A stretch of 64,000 nt of DNA from AP-15 sp963796155 (GTDB lineage Bacteria > Pseudomonadota > Alphaproteobacteria > ATCC43930 > CGMCC-115725), in the NCBI GenBank assembly GCA_963796155.1, contig CAWCKT010000015.1, positions 121,200 through 185,199 on the forward strand, in the 5' to 3' direction. The notes beneath the pieces are model-generated. The model was not told where the DNA came from. It saw nothing but the letters and a program-made list of their open reading frames with translations, and made no database searches. This document shows, in pieces, positions 1 through 8,197 of the stretch (the stretch's first letter is position 1; every line of letters begins with the position of its first letter). The translations under genes and the position numbers were made by a program.

Positions 1-2
1 CC

Positions 3-401
3 TCATGCTTCAACATGACGAGGCAGGTCATCGAGGGAATGCGCACGCGCGGGTTCGGGCGCATCGTCAATATCGGCTCGATCAACGGCCAGGCAGGCCA
101 ATTCGGGCAGGCGAACTACGCCGCGGCCAAGGCGGGAATGCAGGGCTTCACGAAGGCTCTGGCACAGGAGGGCGCAGCCAGGGGCGTCACCGTCAACGTC
201 ATCGCTCCGGGGTACGTCGAGACCGATATGGTGCGCGCGGTGGCCCCGGACGTCCTCGAAAAGATCCTTGCCCGCATCCCGGTGGGCCGGCTCGGCAAGC
301 CCGAGGAGATCGCCCGCGCGGTGCTGTTCCTGGTCGCCGACGAGGCCGGCTTCATCACCGGGTCTACCCTGTCGATTAACGGCGGCCAGCACATGTACTG
401 A
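3..401 (+). CDS. phaB: Acetoacetyl-CoA reductase-like SDR, 3' part
   Basis: C-terminal part of a short-chain dehydrogenase, cut by the left edge of the window (first complete codon at base 3). The visible 132 residues include the catalytic YxxxK as YAAAKAG and the PGYVETDM segment after it, and end in ITGSTLSINGGQHMY. The stretch INGQAGQFGQANY closely resembles PhaB, the NADPH-dependent acetoacetyl-CoA reductase of polyhydroxybutyrate synthesis, more than FabG. Thiolase or PHA synthase genes would be expected further left, outside the window. The next gene starts three bases after the stop. Confidence 0.8.
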   Translation, partial: SCFNMTRQVIEGMRTRGFGRIVNIGSINGQAGQFGQANYAAAKAGMQGFTKALAQEGAARGVTVNVIAPGYVETDMVRAVAPDVLEKILARIPVGRLGKPEEIARAVLFLVADEAGFITGSTLSINGGQHMY

Positions 402-404
402 TGC

Positions 405-971
405 GTGCCGATCGCTCGCAGGAGCTTGCTGCTACTTCCGGCGCAGCTGATGGCCGCACGGTTTGCTGAGGCGGCGGAAAACCTCGAATACCGCGACGGC
501 CGGCTCGGTTGGTCGGGTGGAAGCGCGATCGCGGCGATCGGCCGAGGAGGGGTCCGAGCGAACAAGAGAGAAGGCGACGGCGCGACCCCGGCGGGGACTT
601 ATCCGCTCGTCTTCGGGTTCTATCGAGAGGATCGGATCAGGCCTCCACCGTCGCGACTCCCGATGCGTGCGCTCGCATCATATGACGCATGGGTCGACGA
701 TCCCGCCGATGCACAGTACAATCGCCTCGTCGCGCTTCCGTACCCTGCCCGGACCGAGCAGCTCTGGCGCGACGATGAGATTTACGATCTCATCGTCGTT
801 ATCGGGTACAACATCGAACCGGTCGTTCCAGGTGCAGGCAGCGCCATATTTTTCCACATAGCGCGGCCCAATTTTTCGGCTACCGAAGGATGTATCGCGG
901 TGAGGAGAGAAGTCCTGGTATCTCTGATACCGCTATTGGGCCCGGGGAGCACGATCACGATCCGCACCTGA
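405..971 (+). CDS. L,D-transpeptidase-like (YkuD fold) exported protein
   Basis: The 188-residue protein starts with GTG at 405, three bases after the upstream reductase. Residues 1-24 (RRSLLLLP... then AEAAE) look like a signal peptide. A YkuD-type core follows: GDGATPAGTYPL at 58-69, a histidine at 151 (FFHIA) and the catalytic cysteine at 163 in ATEGCIAV. These match the reduced L,D-transpeptidase/YafK-like family that acts on peptidoglycan in the periplasm. The canonical SHGC is replaced here by ATEGC. Substrate cannot be inferred. The ATG at 401 is in another frame and soon closes. Confidence 0.72.
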   Translation: MPIARRSLLLLPAQLMAARFAEAAENLEYRDGRLGWSGGSAIAAIGRGGVRANKREGDGATPAGTYPLVFGFYREDRIRPPPSRLPMRALASYDAWVDDPADAQYNRLVALPYPARTEQLWRDDEIYDLIVVIGYNIEPVVPGAGSAIFFHIARPNFSATEGCIAVRREVLVSLIPLLGPGSTITIRT

Positions 972-1091
972 GGGTGAGGTCCCCCACACTCGCGCCGTCC
1001 GCGGCCTTTGCCTTGCCTAAGGACCCGCAAGCCGGTCATCCGGTAAGCCGCAATTGCGCCTTGTGCGGGCAACGTCGACCGCGACATCTCC

Positions 1092-1871
1092 ATGTTAAGA
1101 TGGGCGATGTCGTCCGACGTCGTCGATCTCAGAGACTTTTACCGCACCGGCCTCGGCCAGGTCGCGCGGCGCATGATCCGCCGGGCGATCCAACGCATGT
1201 GGCCCGATCTGCACGCCATGCGGCTCCTCGGGATCGGCTATGCCACGCCGTTTTTGTCGGCGGTCGCGCCTGGAACCGAGCGCACCCTGGCGTTGATGCC
1301 GGCCTCGCTCGGGGTGCTCGGCTGGCCCTCGGACGGGCCCAATCAAGTCACTCTCGCAGACGAGGGCGAGCTCCCCTTTGCCGACTATTCGATCGACCGC
1401 GTGCTGGTCGTCCATGCGGTCGAGGTCAGCGAACAGATCGGGCCGATGCTGAAGGAGATCTGGCGCGTTCTCGCGGGGGGCGGGCGCTTGTTGATCGTCG
1501 CCCCTAACCGGCGCGGGATCTGGGCCCGTCTCGACCGCACGCCGTTCGGATCTGGCCGACCCTACACGATGTCTCAATTGTCGCAGCTGCTGCGCGACGA
1601 ACTCTTCACGCCTGTCGGGTCCGACACGGCGCTGTTCATCCCGCCTGTCCGCAAGAGGATGATGTTGCGCTCGGCACCCGCCTGGGAGCGGATCGGCAAG
1701 CGCTGGTTCCCGACTTTTGCCGGGGTCGTGCTGGTCGAGGCGACGAAACAGATCTATGCAAAGCCGGCCACGGCGCGCATGCCGCGTCACCGTCTGGTGT
1801 ATACGCCGGCCCCGCACGGAATGTCCCGGCAAACCGGCGCCGACGACGCGCTTCAACCGAGCCGCAGCTGA
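1092..1871 (+). CDS. Class I SAM-dependent methyltransferase (type 11-like)
   Basis: A 259-residue soluble protein with a degenerate Rossmann methyltransferase core: LLGIGYATPFL for the SAM-binding loop, ADEGELPFADYSIDRVLVV for motifs II-III, and LAGGGRLLIVAPNR for the post-III strand. Homologues of this type usually begin at the MSSDVVDLRDFY segment, so ATG 1107 is a good alternative start. In related alphaproteobacteria this family often sits beside a glyoxalase II gene, which is absent here. The last 19 bases overlap tail-to-tail with the convergent phosphoesterase. Substrate unknown. Confidence 0.75.
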   Translation: MLRWAMSSDVVDLRDFYRTGLGQVARRMIRRAIQRMWPDLHAMRLLGIGYATPFLSAVAPGTERTLALMPASLGVLGWPSDGPNQVTLADEGELPFADYSIDRVLVVHAVEVSEQIGPMLKEIWRVLAGGGRLLIVAPNRRGIWARLDRTPFGSGRPYTMSQLSQLLRDELFTPVGSDTALFIPPVRKRMMLRSAPAWERIGKRWFPTFAGVVLVEATKQIYAKPATARMPRHRLVYTPAPHGMSRQTGADDALQPSRS

Positions 1872-2668
1872 CCTTTACCGGCGCGGTAGAGACGGGGCCA
1901 GTCGCCGATTACGGCGGTGTGTGTGACGAGCCCGGCGTCCTCGTGCCAGAGGTGGAGCTGGTAGCCCGGCGGTTCGAAAGCGAAAGTCAGCGGTTCCCCC
2001 GGACGGAGGTCGAGGAAGGATTGATGCGCCGTGCTCGGTGCCGTACCAGCGATCGTCCCGGCGAAACGGCGGTCGATCGCACGGTGGACATGGCCGCAAA
2101 GAATCCGCTCGACCCGGGGATGGCGGCCGACGATCTCGGCAAAATCGGCGCCGCCGCTGAGGCCGATCCGATCCATCGGATCGATGCCGGTCGCGAAAGG
2201 CGGGTGGTGCATCAGGATCAGTGTCGGCCGTTCCGGTGCGGCGGCGAGGGTCTGGTCGATCCACGCTAGCCGATCTCGGCACAGCTCCCCTTCGACCTGT
2301 CCGGGGACAACGGTGTCGAGTGCCACGATGCGCAGCGGCCGATCCTCGATCACGTAGTTGAGAAAGCCCTGGCGGGGGAGATACCCGTCCGCAATGAAGG
2401 CTTCGCGCAAGGCCTCGCGCGCGTCGTGATTGCCGGGGATGACAAAGAGCGGCATGCGCAACGGCGCGAGGAGGGTACGCAAATAGGCGTACTCCTCGGG
2501 CTCGCCCAGGTCGACGAGATCGCCGGTCAGGACGGCGACGTCGGGGGTCGGACACATTCGGTTGAGCGCCGTCACGGCGCGTTCGAGACCGGAGATGGTG
2601 TCGACAACGCCGTAGGCGAGCTTGCCTGGCGCCGTGATGTGAGTGTCGGTGATCTGGGCGACCAGCAT
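1853..2668 (-). CDS. Calcineurin-like metallophosphodiesterase (CpdA/GpdQ type)
   Basis: 271 residues carrying the full dimetal signature: D8-x-H10, GD50 (LTGDLVD), GNH81D, H154/H155 in MHHPP, and GH193-x-H195. This layout is typical of class III cyclic-nucleotide or glycerophosphodiester phosphodiesterases (CpdA, GpdQ). The start at 2668 is MLVAQITDTH, the usual N-terminus of the family. The gene is convergent with the methyltransferase and overlaps it by 19 bases. Whether it acts on cAMP or on glycerophosphodiesters cannot be decided from sequence alone. Confidence 0.82.
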   Translation of the reverse strand: MLVAQITDTHITAPGKLAYGVVDTISGLERAVTALNRMCPTPDVAVLTGDLVDLGEPEEYAYLRTLLAPLRMPLFVIPGNHDAREALREAFIADGYLPRQGFLNYVIEDRPLRIVALDTVVPGQVEGELCRDRLAWIDQTLAAAPERPTLILMHHPPFATGIDPMDRIGLSGGADFAEIVGRHPRVERILCGHVHRAIDRRFAGTIAGTAPSTAHQSFLDLRPGEPLTFAFEPPGYQLHLWHEDAGLVTHTAVIGDWPRLYRAGKGQLRLG

Positions 2669-2701
2669 CAGGTTCTCCGGACCGAGGGCACCGCCGCGGC
2701 G

Positions 2702-3400
2702 TCAGCTTCCTCGCGGCTCCCCGGACAGGACGAATATGCCCTGCTCAGCGAGCAAATTCGCCAAGCTCCCATGCGGATCGAGAGCATAGGGTTGCCCATG
2801 ACGGTCGAGGGTGACGCCGCGCTCGACACGGATACCGATGTCGTCGCACATCGCAACGAAGTCGCGGATCGTGCAGAGATGGATGTTGGGGGTTTCGTAC
2901 CACGGATAAGTGAGCAGATGCGACATCGGCATCCGACCGCGGAGCAGCAGGTGAAGGCGAATTCGCCAGAAGCCGAAATTCGGGAACGACACGATGGCGC
3001 GTCGGCCGATGCGGACGAGGGTTTCGAGCACCTTGCGCGGCTGCCGCGTCGCCTGCAAGGTCTGGCTCAACACCACCACGTCAAAGGCACCGGTCGGGTA
3101 GGCTTCGAGATCGCGATCGGCGTCGCCCTGTATGACCGAAAGCCCATGGCCGACACAGGTGTTGACGCCCGACTGGCTAAGCTCCATGCCGCGGCCGTCG
3201 ACTTTCTTGTGCCGAACCAGAAAGGCGAGCAAGGCACCGTCGCCGCAACCGATGTCGAGCACGCGGGTCTCGGGGTCGACCATTTCCGCGATCAGTCTCA
3301 GGTCGCGGCGAAGCTCGCCCGGGGCAACGCCCGGGACCGCGGAATGCGCTTCGGCGCGGCCGAAATTCAGCGCGGTGCTTTTGCTCAGCGCCGCCCTCAC
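2702..3400 (-). CDS. metW: MetW, methionine biosynthesis partner of MetX
   Basis: A 232-residue protein read from a GTG at 3400 that overlaps the metX stop (GTGA), so translation is probably coupled. It has a SAM methyltransferase fold with VLDIGCGDGALLAFL and continues with FDVVVLSQTLQA and VSFPNFGFWR, the hallmarks of MetW. MetW forms a complex with MetX and supports homoserine acylation in proteobacteria. It ends in VLSGEPRGS, 33 bases before the phosphodiesterase start. The reading frame stays open upstream through metX on the same strand, but that extension is only a shadow of metX. Confidence 0.9.
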   Translation of the reverse strand: MRAALSKSTALNFGRAEAHSAVPGVAPGELRRDLRLIAEMVDPETRVLDIGCGDGALLAFLVRHKKVDGRGMELSQSGVNTCVGHGLSVIQGDADRDLEAYPTGAFDVVVLSQTLQATRQPRKVLETLVRIGRRAIVSFPNFGFWRIRLHLLLRGRMPMSHLLTYPWYETPNIHLCTIRDFVAMCDDIGIRVERGVTLDRHGQPYALDPHGSLANLLAEQGIFVLSGEPRGS

Positions 3401-4569
3401 CACGACCGGGTCAGGCCGCGGTGCTCGGCGCAACCGGTCAAGAAGCCGCGCAGCGTTTCGAACAGCTCGGGCTCGTGTAGCAAGAAGGCGTCGTGCCCGT
3501 TGTCGGTTTCGATCTCGACAAAGCTGACATTGGCCGCGACGGCGTTCAGCGCCTGCACCAGCTCTCGGCTCTCGGAGGTCGGGAACAGCCAATCGCTGGT
3601 AAAGGAGATGACGCAGAAACGCGAGCGCGTACCCTTGAACGCGCTCGGCAACGACCCGTCGTGCTCGGCGGCAAGATCGAAATAATCCATCGCCCGGGTG
3701 ATGTAGAGATACGAGTTCGCGTCGAAGCGATCGACGAAAGTGCTGCCTTGATGGCGCAGATAGCTTTCGACCTGGAAGTCGGCGTCGAAGCCGTAGGTGA
3801 CCGCGTGGCGATCCTGCAGGTTGCGCCCGAACTTGCGGTGCAGCGCCGCTTCGGAGAGATAGGTGATGTGGGCCGCCATGCGGGCGACGGCGAGGCCGCG
3901 GACGGGTTTTCGGCCGAGGCTTAGGTAACGTCCGCCTGACCACTCCGGGTCGGCGATGATCGCCTGCCGCCCGACCTCGTGAAAGGCGATATTCTGAGCA
4001 GAATGGCGCGCCGCCGCGGCGATCGGCACCGCGGCGAAAACGCACTGGGGATAGCTCGCGGCCCATTGCAGCGCCTGCATGCCGCCCATCGACCCACCCG
4101 TCACACAGAACAAACTCTCGATCCCGAGATGGTCGAGGAGCCGCTTCTGGGCGCGGACCATATCCCTCACGGTGATCACCGGGAACGACAACGCCCAGGG
4201 CTCGCCGGTCGCGGGGTTGATGTCCTGGGGACCGGTCGTCCCCATGCAGCCGCCGAGAACATTGGCACAGATGACGAAATATCGGCTGGTGTCGAGCACC
4301 AAGCCGGGCCCGACCATCGTTTCCCACCAGCCCGGCTTACCAGTGATCGGGTGGGGATCGGCAACATATTGGTCCCCGCTCAGCGCGTGGCATACCATTA
4401 TGGCGTTCGACCGATCCCGGTTGAGGGTACCGTAGGTCTGGTACGCGATCGTGAACGGCCCGAAATCGGTCCCGCAGTCCAGCCGCAAAGGCTCATGCAC
4501 GAGCAGACGGTGCCCGGGCCATTCCCGGTAGGGAGGCGCGTCGAGGCGAAGCGAGGTTAAAGCCGACAT
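3397..4569 (-). CDS. metX: Homoserine O-acyltransferase MetX
   Basis: A 390-residue alpha/beta-hydrolase acyltransferase that activates homoserine in the first committed step of methionine synthesis. The nucleophile is S160 in GGSMGGMQALQWA; HALSGDQYVAD and the C-terminal NGHDAFLLHEPELF (with the catalytic Asp/His) are typical of MetX. The protein begins MSALTSLRLDAPPYREW. It is the first gene of a metXW operon and divergent from the aromatic cluster. A promoter-like element and a GC-rich leader hairpin lie upstream. Acetyl versus succinyl donor cannot be settled by eye. Confidence 0.93.
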   Translation of the reverse strand: MSALTSLRLDAPPYREWPGHRLLVHEPLRLDCGTDFGPFTIAYQTYGTLNRDRSNAIMVCHALSGDQYVADPHPITGKPGWWETMVGPGLVLDTSRYFVICANVLGGCMGTTGPQDINPATGEPWALSFPVITVRDMVRAQKRLLDHLGIESLFCVTGGSMGGMQALQWAASYPQCVFAAVPIAAAARHSAQNIAFHEVGRQAIIADPEWSGGRYLSLGRKPVRGLAVARMAAHITYLSEAALHRKFGRNLQDRHAVTYGFDADFQVESYLRHQGSTFVDRFDANSYLYITRAMDYFDLAAEHDGSLPSAFKGTRSRFCVISFTSDWLFPTSESRELVQALNAVAANVSFVEIETDNGHDAFLLHEPELFETLRGFLTGCAEHRGLTRSW

Positions 4570-4590
4570 CTAAACCAATGCGATTGCAAA

Positions 4591-4673
4591 GGCGGCGACG
4601 GCACCCTGAGGAGAGCCGCCGCCGGTTGCCGATTCGGGCGCGCTAGGTAGGGTTCCGCAGGGAAGGATGTCAA
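4591..4673 (-). promoter_or_regulatory. metX promoter-like element and leader hairpin
   Basis: On the minus strand TTGACA (4673-4668) and TACCTA (4649-4644) are separated by 18 bases, a reasonable sigma-70-like pair for metX. Between it and the start lies a GC stem (4591-4597 with 4617-4623) followed on the minus strand by TTTGC. The hairpin could act as an attenuator. I could not match it to the SAM-II consensus often found before alphaproteobacterial metX. Confidence 0.35.
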
Positions 4674-4736
4674 CGTTTTCTTTGATTTCGCCGGGTCGCA
4701 ACTCTAGTACTATGGGCTCCTACACGCGAACGAGCC

Positions 4737-5645
4737 ATGTCCGCCACCCCGTTCGATCTCGCAGAGTTGCGACGGCGTCTCGATGAGATCGATGACAAGC
4801 TGCACGACCTTCTGATCGAACGGGCGGAGATCGTCTCGATGGTGGCGGCAAGCAAAAGAAACGGCAACTTCGCCGCATTCCAGCCGGGACGCGAGGCGCA
4901 GATCATCCGCCGGCTCGTCGATCGGCATCGGGGTGATTTCCCGGTTGCGACGCTGGTTCGTATGTGGCGCGAACTGCTCGCGGCGACGGTCAGGCTGCAG
5001 TCCCCGTTCGCGGTTGCGGTTTTTGCGCCGATCGAGTCGCAAGGCTTTTGGGATCTGGCACGCGACCAATATGGCAGCAACGTGCCGATGTCAGCCTATC
5101 GCTCGATCGGCCAAGTGATCCGGGCCGTCAGCGAAGGGCAAGCCTCGGTCGGTATCCTGCCGATGCCGCAGGAGGGAGACACCGATCCCTGGTGGCGCCA
5201 TCTCCTGTCGAGCGATGAAAGCGCGCCGCGCGTCGTGGCTCGACTTCCCTTCGGTGCCCGCGGCAATGCGCGCAGCGACGGCGCTGACGCACTGGCGATC
5301 GGCCGCGGTGTACAGCAAGAGACCGGTGAGGATCGCACGTTGCTGGCGACCGAGTGCGCAGCAGACATCAGTCGCGGTCGGACTTTGCGGATTCTCTCGT
5401 CCCTCGGGCTGGTCTGCACCTTCTTTGCGTCCTGCGAGCATGCCGGCGGCGCCCTCAATCTGATTGAAATGGAGGGCTTCGTGCGTCTCTCGGACCCGCG
5501 CCTCGACAGCTTCCGCACGCAACTTCGCGGCGGACTCCACCGCCTGCTTCCCTTCGGCGGCTATGCGGTACCATTGCCCGCGAGGGTGCTGGCGAAGTCG
5601 AGCGCTCATCTCGCAGAATTCACCCCCAGAGCGGCAAAAGACTGA
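4737..5645 (+). CDS. Chorismate mutase with C-terminal dehydratase-like region
   Basis: 302 residues. The first ~95 form an AroQ-type helical chorismate mutase (LRRRLDEIDDKLHDLLIERA, with K54 region SKR and the conserved helix after it), which converts chorismate to prephenate. Residues ~100-300 resemble a degenerate prephenate dehydratase-like domain (FWDLARDQYGSNVPMSAY..., HAGGALNLIEMEG), a common arrangement in Rhodospirillales. It is followed after five bases by hisC and then tyrC, so the three genes form one transcription unit for tyrosine/phenylalanine and histidine. True dehydratase activity of the C-terminal part is uncertain. Confidence 0.82.
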   Translation: MSATPFDLAELRRRLDEIDDKLHDLLIERAEIVSMVAASKRNGNFAAFQPGREAQIIRRLVDRHRGDFPVATLVRMWRELLAATVRLQSPFAVAVFAPIESQGFWDLARDQYGSNVPMSAYRSIGQVIRAVSEGQASVGILPMPQEGDTDPWWRHLLSSDESAPRVVARLPFGARGNARSDGADALAIGRGVQQETGEDRTLLATECAADISRGRTLRILSSLGLVCTFFASCEHAGGALNLIEMEGFVRLSDPRLDSFRTQLRGGLHRLLPFGGYAVPLPARVLAKSSAHLAEFTPRAAKD

Positions 5646-5649
5646 GCAA

Positions 5650-6753
5650 ATGACAATCGCAACGGGTCCGGTGCCCCGGCCGGGCATCCTGGGCATCGTC
5701 CCTTATGTCGGCGGCGAGGCAAAGATTGCCGGCGTCGAGCGGCCGATCCGTCTCGCCTCGAATGAAAGCGCGCTGGGGCCGAGCGCCAAGGCCATTGCCG
5801 CTTATCGTGCGCTCGCCGGCGAAATCCACCGTTATCCTGACGGGAGCGCAGAGGAACTGCGTGAGGCGATCGGCCGCCGCCACGGACTCGATCCGGCGCG
5901 CATCGTCTGCGGCGCCGGCTCGGACGAGCTGATCACTCTGTTATTGCGCGCCTATGCCGGCCCCGGAGACGAGGTGCTGTACAGCCGCCACGGCTTCCTG
6001 ATGTATCCGATCAATGCGCAGGCGGTCGGCGCTACGCCGGTCGCTGCTCCCGAGCGGGCGCTGACAGCCGATGTCGACGCGCTGTTGGAGCGGATCACCG
6101 AACGCACCCGTATCGTCTTCATTGCCAACCCGAACAACCCGACCGGGACCTATCTCGGTGCCGCGGAGATGGCCCGGCTGCACGCCGGGCTGCCGGAAGG
6201 GGTCGTGCTCGCGATCGACGCCGCCTATGCCGAGTTCGTCAACCGCAACGACTACGAGGCGGGGGTGGCACTCGTCGATCGGGCTGACAACGTCGTGATG
6301 CTGCGGACCTTCTCGAAGATCTATGCGCTCGCCGGGCTGCGCCTCGGCTGGGCCTATTGCCCGCCGGCCGTAGCCGACGTGCTGAACCGCATGCGGAGCC
6401 CCTTCAACATCAACGCGCCGGCCTTGGCCGCCGGTGTGGCCGCCGTCGAGGATGTCGCGGCGTTCGACCGCGCCCGTGCCCATAACGAGCGCTGGCTCGC
6501 GTGGTTTTCCGAGCGGCTCGCCGCACTCGGCATCCCCCTCACGCCGAGTGTCGCCAATTTCGTCCTCGCCCGCTTCCCCGAGGATCCACGCAAGAATGCC
6601 GATGCGGTCTTTGCCTTTCTGCAATCGCGGGGCATTTTGACCCGCAAGATGGGTGCCTACGGACTGCCGCAATATCTCAGGATAACAATCGGGACCGGCG
6701 AGGAGATGAAACGGGTGGCGGCGACGCTCGCCGAAATCGTGGCGTCGCCATGA
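5650..6753 (+). CDS. hisC: Histidinol-phosphate / aromatic aminotransferase
   Basis: A 367-residue fold-type I PLP aminotransferase. Markers are LASNES near 36-41, the NPNNPTGTY loop at 160-168, IDAAYAEF at 189-196 and the PLP lysine K223 in RTFSKIYALAGLRLG. It catalyses histidinol-phosphate transamination. In this gene order (chorismate mutase-hisC-tyrC) it probably also transaminates prephenate or phenylpyruvate. The ATG at 5650 was chosen because the protein then starts at the usual position; the open frame upstream lies inside the chorismate mutase gene. Its TGA overlaps the tyrC ATG. Confidence 0.92.
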   Translation: MTIATGPVPRPGILGIVPYVGGEAKIAGVERPIRLASNESALGPSAKAIAAYRALAGEIHRYPDGSAEELREAIGRRHGLDPARIVCGAGSDELITLLLRAYAGPGDEVLYSRHGFLMYPINAQAVGATPVAAPERALTADVDALLERITERTRIVFIANPNNPTGTYLGAAEMARLHAGLPEGVVLAIDAAYAEFVNRNDYEAGVALVDRADNVVMLRTFSKIYALAGLRLGWAYCPPAVADVLNRMRSPFNINAPALAAGVAAVEDVAAFDRARAHNERWLAWFSERLAALGIPLTPSVANFVLARFPEDPRKNADAVFAFLQSRGILTRKMGAYGLPQYLRITIGTGEEMKRVAATLAEIVASP

Positions 6754-7634
6754 TCGAAAAGTTGTTCGACCGAGTGGCGCTGATCGGGATCGGGCTGATC
6801 GGATCATCGCTCGCCCGGGCGTTGCGCCGCGACAGCCCCGGCACGTCGATCGTCGCCTGCGCCCGGCGCGCGGAGACGCTGGCGACGGTGCGCCGCCTCG
6901 AACTCGCCGAGGAGACCACCGACGACCCGGCGATAGCGGCAGCCGATGCCGATCTGGTGGTGATCGCCACGCCGCTCTCGGCCTACGCCGACATCGGGCG
7001 GAGGATCGCGCCGTCGCTGAAGCGGGGTGCGATCCTGACCGATGTCGGCTCGGTCAAGCAGGCGGTGATCCGTGACCTCCGGCCATACGTGCCGGAAGGG
7101 GTCCACTTCGTCCCAGGCCATCCCGTTGCCGGGACCGAGCATTCCGGTCCAGAGGCGGGCTTTGCGGAATTGTTTCGCGGCCGCTGGTGCATTTTGACCC
7201 CGTTGCCCGAGACCGCCCTCGGGCCGGTGGCCGACCTCGCGCGAATGTGGGAGCGCGTCGGCATGCGGGTCGTGACGATGAGTCCCGACCATCACGACAA
7301 GGTGCTGGCGGTGACCTCGCACCTGCCGCATCTGATCGCCTACACGATCGTCGGCACCGCGACCGACCTCGAAGACAGCCTGAAATCCGAGGTCATCGAG
7401 TTCTCGGCTAGCGGCTTTCGCGACTTCACCCGGATCGCCGCCTCGGATCCGGTGATGTGGCGCGACATCTTTCTCAACAACCGCGAAGCGGTGCTCGAGA
7501 TCCTGCAGCGGTTCAACGAAGACCTGACTGCCCTGCAGCGGGCCATCCGCTGGGGAGAAGGCGACAAGCTGCAGGATCTCTTCACCCGCACCCGGGCGAT
7601 CCGGCGCTCGATCATCGAAGCGAAACAGGCCTAG
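6750..7634 (+). CDS. tyrC: Prephenate/arogenate dehydrogenase
   Basis: 294 residues with an N-terminal NAD(P)-binding Rossmann motif (LIGIGLIGSSLA) and the TyrA signature HPVAGTEHSG around the catalytic histidine. It oxidatively decarboxylates prephenate or arogenate in tyrosine synthesis. ATG 6750 overlaps the hisC stop (ATGA), indicating translational coupling. No chorismate mutase or ACT domain is attached, which fits the separate mutase gene at the head of the cluster. The preferred substrate is not decidable here. Confidence 0.9.
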   Translation: MIEKLFDRVALIGIGLIGSSLARALRRDSPGTSIVACARRAETLATVRRLELAEETTDDPAIAAADADLVVIATPLSAYADIGRRIAPSLKRGAILTDVGSVKQAVIRDLRPYVPEGVHFVPGHPVAGTEHSGPEAGFAELFRGRWCILTPLPETALGPVADLARMWERVGMRVVTMSPDHHDKVLAVTSHLPHLIAYTIVGTATDLEDSLKSEVIEFSASGFRDFTRIAASDPVMWRDIFLNNREAVLEILQRFNEDLTALQRAIRWGEGDKLQDLFTRTRAIRRSIIEAKQA

Positions 7635-7730
7635 CCGAACATATTTCCGGCTGTTCGTTGGCACTCAGAGGAGGCGAGCCACGAATAGAGCCCTCACCCG
7701 GGGCGGATAGGAGCAAACAGCATTTACTGA

Positions 7731-7759
7731 TTGACAGATTTGCATATACATGCTATTTT
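7731..7759 (+). promoter_or_regulatory. Sigma-70-like promoter candidate
   Basis: A consensus -35 hexamer TTGACA at 7731-7736, a 17-base spacer and a TATTTT -10 at 7754-7759, in an unusually AT-rich patch of an otherwise GC-rich window. No convincing gene follows on this strand for more than a kilobase, so if active it would drive an RNA. Confidence 0.4.
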
Positions 7760-8062
7760 GGCAACATCTGACCAATATCAACAATCGTTATAAACGCTCA
7801 GCGCCGTGCGCAACCATGCCCCCCGGGGTCTTTGCACTTTCGTCAACGAGCGGACGAGCCGCCTGGCATGGGCTCTTACTCCGCTGTTCTTTCGCTCGCT
7901 GCGCGGCCGGCGGTCGAGGATTCCTGCGGCGAAGGGGCGGTCCGTCGCTGATAATTTCCTGTAAAAACAGCAGAAACAGCGAAGGCCCGTTAGAGAGGGG
8001 TCGGTCAAGACAGATGTCCGGTGAATCCGGTAGGCCGGCCTGGGAAGGAGACCCCGACCTGT

Positions 8063-8087
8063 TCCCATCCTGCAGAAGCAGGTGGGA
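8063..8087 (+). terminator. Stem-loop, possible terminator or RNA domain
   Basis: Arms CCCA+CCTGC (8064-8073, with a bulged T at 8068) and GCAGG+TGGG (8078-8086) close an AGAA tetraloop. No T-run follows in either direction, so it may be an RNA structural domain rather than an intrinsic terminator. Confidence 0.3.
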
Positions 8088-8197
8088 CGGGGCCTGAGGG
8101 CGGCCATTCGGGGAGGTCCAGTTGCGCAAAGCGATCTATCGTTGCTAAGACAGCTACATAATTCCGGAGGTATGCCGATCAGCGTTTGTCTACTCGC

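Larger units (their letters stand above)
7635..8197. other. Noncoding stretch with promoter-like and hairpin elements
   Basis: 563 bases between tyrC and a convergent ABC binding-protein gene. The left part is AT-rich. TTGACA (7731-7736) and TATTTT (7754-7759) are separated by 17 bases and point rightward. Farther on, GGGGTC (7997-8002) can pair with GACCCC near 8051, CCGG-TGAAT-CCGG forms a small hairpin near 8020-8035, and a strong stem-loop lies at 8063-8087. Short open frames here do not look like proteins. The combination suggests a transcribed structured RNA, but no known RNA family was recognised. Confidence 0.4.

Noticed and set aside
2426..3685. Plus-strand frame of 419 codons opposite metW/metX
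   Set aside because: It is a shadow of the metXW operon and crosses from one gene to another.
2702..4327. A 541-codon minus-strand frame fusing metX antiphase sequence to metW
   Set aside because: metW starts at the GTG overlapping the metX stop; the upstream part is metX read in the wrong frame.
8010..8060. Possible cobalamin riboswitch (GGTGAATCCGGT)
   Set aside because: The downstream conserved blocks of the B12 box and the order of elements are missing, and no B12 gene follows.
7750..8097. Plus-strand frame of 115 codons starting next to the promoter-like element
   Set aside because: Composition is random-looking (many Arg/Ser/Cys), and no ribosome-binding site precedes the ATG.
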